Shown: positions 5,647 to 7,989 of the stretch, in pieces
Position numbering within the stretch: the stretch's first letter is position 1
How the letters are laid out: each line of letters begins with the position of its first letter
Source: JAIFWC01 sp035688135
Lineage (GTDB): Bacteria; Patescibacteriota; Saccharimonadia; Saccharimonadales; UBA10212
DNA: 7,989 bases
Direction: 5' to 3'
NCBI GenBank assembly: GCA_035688135.1
Contig: DASSNG010000042.1
Coordinates: 1-7,989 of the forward strand
Notes under the pieces: generated by a model
What the model was told of the DNA's origin: nothing
Databases searched by the model: none
What the model saw: only the letters and a program-made list of their open reading frames with translations
Translations under genes and position numbers: made by a program

Positions 5647-6921
5647 ATGACTCACGAACTGCCTCAAGAAATTGGGAGAGATATTGCGGTTAGTGCCGCC
5701 GATATCTGGAAACCCCGTAAACAGCTGCTTGCCAAGGTCGGCCTTTCCTTGGGTGTGATGGCGGCAGCTTTGACGGCCGCTACCGCCCGGCCTAATAAAG
5801 CCCAGGCTAGCCCCTCCGAAGCCGCCGCTGCGGCTCATCCTCTTGAATACGTGGGTATTACTTCCAACCGCATCTGGGTCCCTGATCTGAATCAGGCTCG
5901 GCAGGCGGCTCATGACATTGCCGATACTAACGCCAATACCGTGCGTATCTTTCAGCCCTACAACCAGAGCCAGGCCGAATTCAGCTTCGACCTGCCCCGC
6001 CTTTGCAATGCCGCCGAAGCCGCCCGCGAAAATAACCTTATCCTCGAAATTACCACCCTCGGAGTACAAAGTGTCACTGAAAAAGGAAAGAAAGTTATTA
6101 AGCATAACTATGTGCCCAGCAACGCCGGCGGAGTATCAAGGTATCTGAGCGTTGTTAAAACCATGCTGATGGATATTGCCGGGCCGGACACAGCCCACTC
6201 CGGACCGGGCGGCACTGCCTGCGTAGAACAGCCGCTGGATAAAGTAATGATTGGAGATTTTGACGAAGTTAACAGTGAAGACTTTAATTCCAATATTGAT
6301 CCTGCCAAAAAGTACGCCTACCTTGAATCCAAAGCTATACCTACCTACGCCAAGATTTCCGATGATATAAACCATGCTTTCGAGGGAACGCCCCACAGCT
6401 TCACCTTAGAGCATGTTGTTGGCGCCCTGGCGGTCAGCCATCATGACTATCTTGGATTCTTAAAGGATTTCGACCAGGCGCTGAAAGGTTTCGGCGTAAC
6501 CGACCCTGATTTCCTGCTGGCCGTCCACCCTTACCCGGCGGACTCCACCGTAAACCCCGCAACCATAGAAGCAGCCATAAACCCTTTACTTAGAGATGAG
6601 CTTGACGCCGCCTGGGGCAAAGACCGGGTATCTGTGTTTTTTGACGAGATAGGCGTCAGCGCCATACCGGATAAGAAACGCTCCCAATACGGCACCAGGT
6701 CACTGCAGGCGGCGGCCGTAAAAGAAAACCTTCAGGCTCAATATTACAGCGATACGATACATAAAGCCGCCCAGCTAAGGGGCGTGGTTGGCATCCTTAC
6801 TTTCCAGAGCCAGGATGTAAGTAACGATGGCTGGCCATCCGGATTATATAGTCCGGATAATACGCCCAAGAAAGCTCGTGATGCCGTTGCCAGTGCCTTT
6901 TATGATACGACCGCCCACTAA
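5647..6921 (+). CDS. Exported glycoside-hydrolase-like TIM-barrel protein
   Basis: This 424-aa protein looks like a clan GH-A (beta/alpha)8 glycosidase. After a long n-region, residues about 26-53 form an export signal or anchor (R24-K25, hydrophobic Gly/Ala/Leu core, A-x-A near 52-54). Barrel landmarks follow in order: Y-V-G-I-T (68-72), N-T-V-R-I-F (97-102), L-I-L-E-I (131-135), G-D-F-D-E-V-N (203-209) with candidate acid/base Glu207, A-V-H-P-Y (292-296), F-F-D-E-I-G (331-336) with candidate nucleophile Glu334, and G-I-L-T-F-Q-S-Q-D...G-W (382-396) as the last strand. The residue before Glu207 is Asp instead of the usual Asn. Two cysteines (120, 192) could form a disulphide. An in-frame stop at 5629 limits the start to the ATG at 5647, which has only a weak AAGAA upstream. 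The substrate cannot be told from sequence; family membership (GH5/39/53-like) is undecided. Confidence 0.75.
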   Translation: MTHELPQEIGRDIAVSAADIWKPRKQLLAKVGLSLGVMAAALTAATARPNKAQASPSEAAAAAHPLEYVGITSNRIWVPDLNQARQAAHDIADTNANTVRIFQPYNQSQAEFSFDLPRLCNAAEAARENNLILEITTLGVQSVTEKGKKVIKHNYVPSNAGGVSRYLSVVKTMLMDIAGPDTAHSGPGGTACVEQPLDKVMIGDFDEVNSEDFNSNIDPAKKYAYLESKAIPTYAKISDDINHAFEGTPHSFTLEHVVGALAVSHHDYLGFLKDFDQALKGFGVTDPDFLLAVHPYPADSTVNPATIEAAINPLLRDELDAAWGKDRVSVFFDEIGVSAIPDKKRSQYGTRSLQAAAVKENLQAQYYSDTIHKAAQLRGVVGILTFQSQDVSNDGWPSGLYSPDNTPKKARDAVASAFYDTTAH

Positions 6922-6980
6922 AAAAGCGCCGCTTAAAGACGCCTTGGCGGCTATCAGGGACGGAACGATACGTGCGATTA

Positions 6981-7015
6981 GCCCCTCGGGGCCGCTGACA
7001 GCGGTCTCGAGGGGC
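6981..7015. other. Stem-loop between the hydrolase-like gene and the tRNA operon
   Basis: GCCCCTCG (6981-6988) pairs perfectly with CGAGGGGC (7008-7015). Inside, CCGCT (6992-6996) pairs with AGCGG (7000-7004) around a 3-nt loop. The structure sits 60 nt after the hydrolase-like stop codon and 11 nt before the -35 of the tRNA promoter. No T-run follows on either strand. It may act as a terminator that insulates the tRNA promoter, but this is inferred from position. Confidence 0.5.
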
Positions 7016-7025
7016 AACCCTCAAT

Positions 7026-7054
7026 TTGATAAATAAGCTTAATTTAGTTACAAT
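7026..7054 (+). promoter_or_regulatory. Promoter of the tRNA-Ile/tRNA-Ala operon
   Basis: TTGATA (7026-7031) and TACAAT (7049-7054) are spaced by exactly 17 nt, each matching consensus at five of six positions, in an AT-rich setting. The start would fall near 7061, only a few bases before the tRNA-Ile 5' end, so the 5' leader is very short. Confidence 0.82.
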
Positions 7055-7067
7055 AACCCCTGTTTTC

Positions 7068-7144
7068 GGGGCTATAGCTCAGCTGGTTAGAGCGCGTCAC
7101 TGATAATGACGAGGTCTGTGGTTCGAGTCCACATAGCCCCACCA
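7068..7144 (+). tRNA. tRNA-Ile(GAT)
   Basis: The full cloverleaf is visible. Acceptor GGGGCTA pairs with TAGCCCC. The D-stem is GCTC/GAGC. The anticodon stem CGTCA/TGACG holds loop CTGATAA with anticodon GAT. The T-stem TGTGG/CCACA holds loop TTCGAGT. Discriminator A and CCA are encoded. Length is 77 nt. The anticodon reads AUC and AUU. Confidence 0.97.
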
Positions 7145-7150
7145 CGAAGA

Positions 7151-7227
7151 GGGGATGTAGCTCAGTTGGCTAGAGCGCCTGCTTTGCAAGCAGGAAGTCA
7201 GGAGTTCGAATCTCCTCATCTCCACCA
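7151..7227 (+). tRNA. tRNA-Ala(TGC)
   Basis: Acceptor GGGGATG pairs with CATCTCC (one G-U). The D-stem is GCTC/GAGC. The anticodon stem CCTGC/GCAGG holds loop TTTGCAA with anticodon TGC. The T-stem AGGAG/CTCCT holds loop TTCGAAT. Discriminator A and CCA are encoded; length is 77 nt. It follows tRNA-Ile after only six bases, so the two are certainly co-transcribed and separated by processing. This Ile/Ala pair normally lies in the 16S-23S spacer. Confidence 0.97.
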
Positions 7228-7230
7228 TCA

Positions 7231-7273
7231 TGGGGCGGAAGAGGCTTACGTCTCAACCGCTCCACCATTTTTT
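7231..7273 (+). terminator. Rho-independent terminator of the tRNA operon
   Basis: TGGGGCGG (7231-7238) pairs with CCGCTCCA (7257-7264) over 8 bp with one G-U, with an inner GAG/CTC pairing. It is followed by CCA and six T residues (7268-7273). It starts three bases after the tRNA-Ala CCA end. On the opposite strand no T-run follows the hairpin, so it does not obviously serve the convergent gene. Confidence 0.82.
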
Positions 7274-7274
7274 A

Positions 7275-7817
7275 TTAACTCATTCCGCCTTTAGCCAGCA
7301 GCTCGTTTAAGGCATCCGGGTCTCTGGACATCAGTAGATATGCTTTTGAGCCCACTGCATAACCCTTTTCGTCCAGGTCAAAGCTAATCGAAACAGCAAA
7401 ATTAGGATTAAGTAATGCAATCTCTGAATAAACCGGTTGCGAGCCCTCCTTATCCCTGCTCCAGGAAAACCCTGTGAACTTTGTCCTTACTGTATTGCCC
7501 AATATTGTCTTTACGGCAGGATCGGCTACCGCTCTTTGGAAAGTTTCCATATCTCTATAGGCAGCATGCTGGCGCTCTTCTGCACCAGGCAACCTGTCCA
7601 AAGGTGTCACAGGTAGAGGTTTGAAAAAGATATCCCGTCTAGGGATTTTCTTTCCTGGCGCCGGATTATATAGGAGATTGAAATAATGCTCTAAGGTACC
7701 TAATATTTCAGCCACTTGCGAATCCCGCTCCACGGTACTTACAGTCTCCGGAGGCGTCACAACGCCAGCCGGCTGTTCCAGCGGCCAATCGTTACCTGGA
7801 ATATCTATGGTTGACAT
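7275..7817 (-). CDS. Hypothetical 180-aa protein
   Basis: I do not recognise a family. The protein has no signal peptide and no membrane segment, so it is probably cytoplasmic. Residues 1-30 are Pro/Val/Thr-rich and likely disordered. About 31-50 form an amphipathic helix (Q-V-A-E-I-L-G-T-L-E-H-Y-F). A Pro-rich stretch spans about 52-78, and helical segments run through the middle. The C-terminal third alternates hydrophobic and polar residues as in antiparallel beta strands (T-K-F-T-G-F-S-W-S, Y-S-E-I-A-L-L, F-A-V-S-I-S-F-D-L), ending in a short helix. There is no cysteine. AGGGGA about eight bases upstream of the ATG supports the start. It lies 35 nt after the stop of the next minus-strand gene and converges on the tRNA operon. 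Reading-frame coherence makes the gene credible; the function is unknown. Confidence 0.75.
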   Translation of the reverse strand: MSTIDIPGNDWPLEQPAGVVTPPETVSTVERDSQVAEILGTLEHYFNLLYNPAPGKKIPRRDIFFKPLPVTPLDRLPGAEERQHAAYRDMETFQRAVADPAVKTILGNTVRTKFTGFSWSRDKEGSQPVYSEIALLNPNFAVSISFDLDEKGYAVGSKAYLLMSRDPDALNELLAKGGMS

Positions 7818-7845
7818 GTGGAGTGTCCCCTAAATTCGTAAGGGT

Positions 7846-7851
7846 ATTATA
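7846..7851 (-). promoter_or_regulatory. Possible -10 element for the 180-aa gene
   Basis: A perfect TATAAT lies on the minus strand (7851-7846), about 30 nt before the start codon, inside the gap between the two minus-strand genes. The -35 position holds only CTATGT at 17-nt spacing, a poor match. The gene may therefore have its own weak promoter in addition to read-through from the upstream gene. Confidence 0.4.
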
Positions 7852-7852
7852 C

Positions 7853-7989
7853 CTAAAATTTAATAGTTACATAGGCCCTGGCGCAAGGTATCTGGCCGCG
7901 CAGCCGGGCGTAGCTTTTCCCGACCAAGTGGGGTTTGCGGACTTTCAGGGATGTCACCTGCACTTCGTCGCCCAGAGCCCGCTCCACCA
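7853..7989 (-). CDS. 3' end of an unidentified gene, possibly FolB-like
   Basis: An open frame enters from the right window edge and ends at TAG (7855-7853), giving about 44 residues. They contain E-R-A-L-G-D-E, then V-T-S-L-K-V-R-K-P, and finish A-Y-V-T-I-K-F. A helix end, then a strand carrying V-x-K-P, then a final short strand resembles the C-terminus of dihydroneopterin aldolase (FolB, folate synthesis), where V-x-V-x-K-P precedes the last strand. The loop here is longer than in typical FolB, so the match is weak. The 35-nt gap to the 180-aa gene and the shared strand make co-transcription likely. Only the tail is visible; the identity is tentative. Confidence 0.5.
   Translation of the reverse strand, partial: VERALGDEVQVTSLKVRKPHLVGKSYARLRGQIPCARAYVTIKF

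Noticed and set aside
7106..7294. A 62-codon open frame across the tRNA genes
   Set aside because: It is a translation of tRNA sequence, a common annotation artefact.
1..7989. Search for insertion sequences, phage genes or attachment sites, including at the tRNA 3' ends
   Set aside because: No transposase or integrase motifs, no terminal inverted repeats and no duplicated tRNA 3' end beyond the CCA-adjacent bases were seen.

Overview
The window is bacterial: it has an rRNA gene, two tRNAs with encoded CCA ends, sigma-70-type promoters and strong GGAGG ribosome binding sites. UGA is used as a normal stop, and coding GC is moderately high. I cannot fix the lineage from the sequence alone. The 23S gene standing apart from a 16S gene, plus secreted Asn/Ser/Thr/Gly-rich repeat proteins with 'Y-x-Y-N-P-A-T-G-x-W' motifs, suggests Patescibacteria (Saccharibacteria-like) or Chloroflexota. 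That is recollection and inference, not a search result.

Layout. (1) Positions 1-2226, minus strand: the 5' two thirds of a 23S rRNA gene, cut by the window edge. Two variable regions are visibly expanded, in helix 63 and in domain I. Its structured leader (about 2227-2500) and its own near-consensus promoter (2507-2535) follow; no 16S gene or ITS tRNA lies upstream. (2) Positions 2536-2849: a divergent intergenic region holding the leader of the first plus-strand gene, with a duplicated TCTTATGGGG element that could form mutually exclusive hairpins at the ribosome binding site. (3) Positions 2850-5540, plus strand: two exported proteins of 185 and 679 aa built from the same recurring roughly 20-residue core. 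The larger one ends in a membrane anchor. (4) Positions 5544-6921: an exported TIM-barrel, glycoside-hydrolase-like protein with its own candidate promoter. Its 5' leader folds into a long hairpin that buries the only GGAGG. (5) Positions 7026-7273: a self-contained tRNA-Ile(GAU)/tRNA-Ala(UGC) operon with a clear promoter and terminator. These are the tRNAs usually found inside the 16S-23S spacer. (6) Positions 7275-7989, minus strand: an unrecognised 180-aa protein and the 3' end of a further gene, possibly folB-like.

How the parts fit. The rRNA/tRNA content looks like a dismantled classical rrn operon, with the 23S gene and the Ile/Ala tRNAs each carrying a private promoter. The three plus-strand protein genes look like a cell-surface module: a small secreted repeat protein, a large anchored protein with the same repeats, and a secreted carbohydrate-active-like enzyme. 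Their co-operation is inferred from adjacency, shared repeats and shared export signals only.
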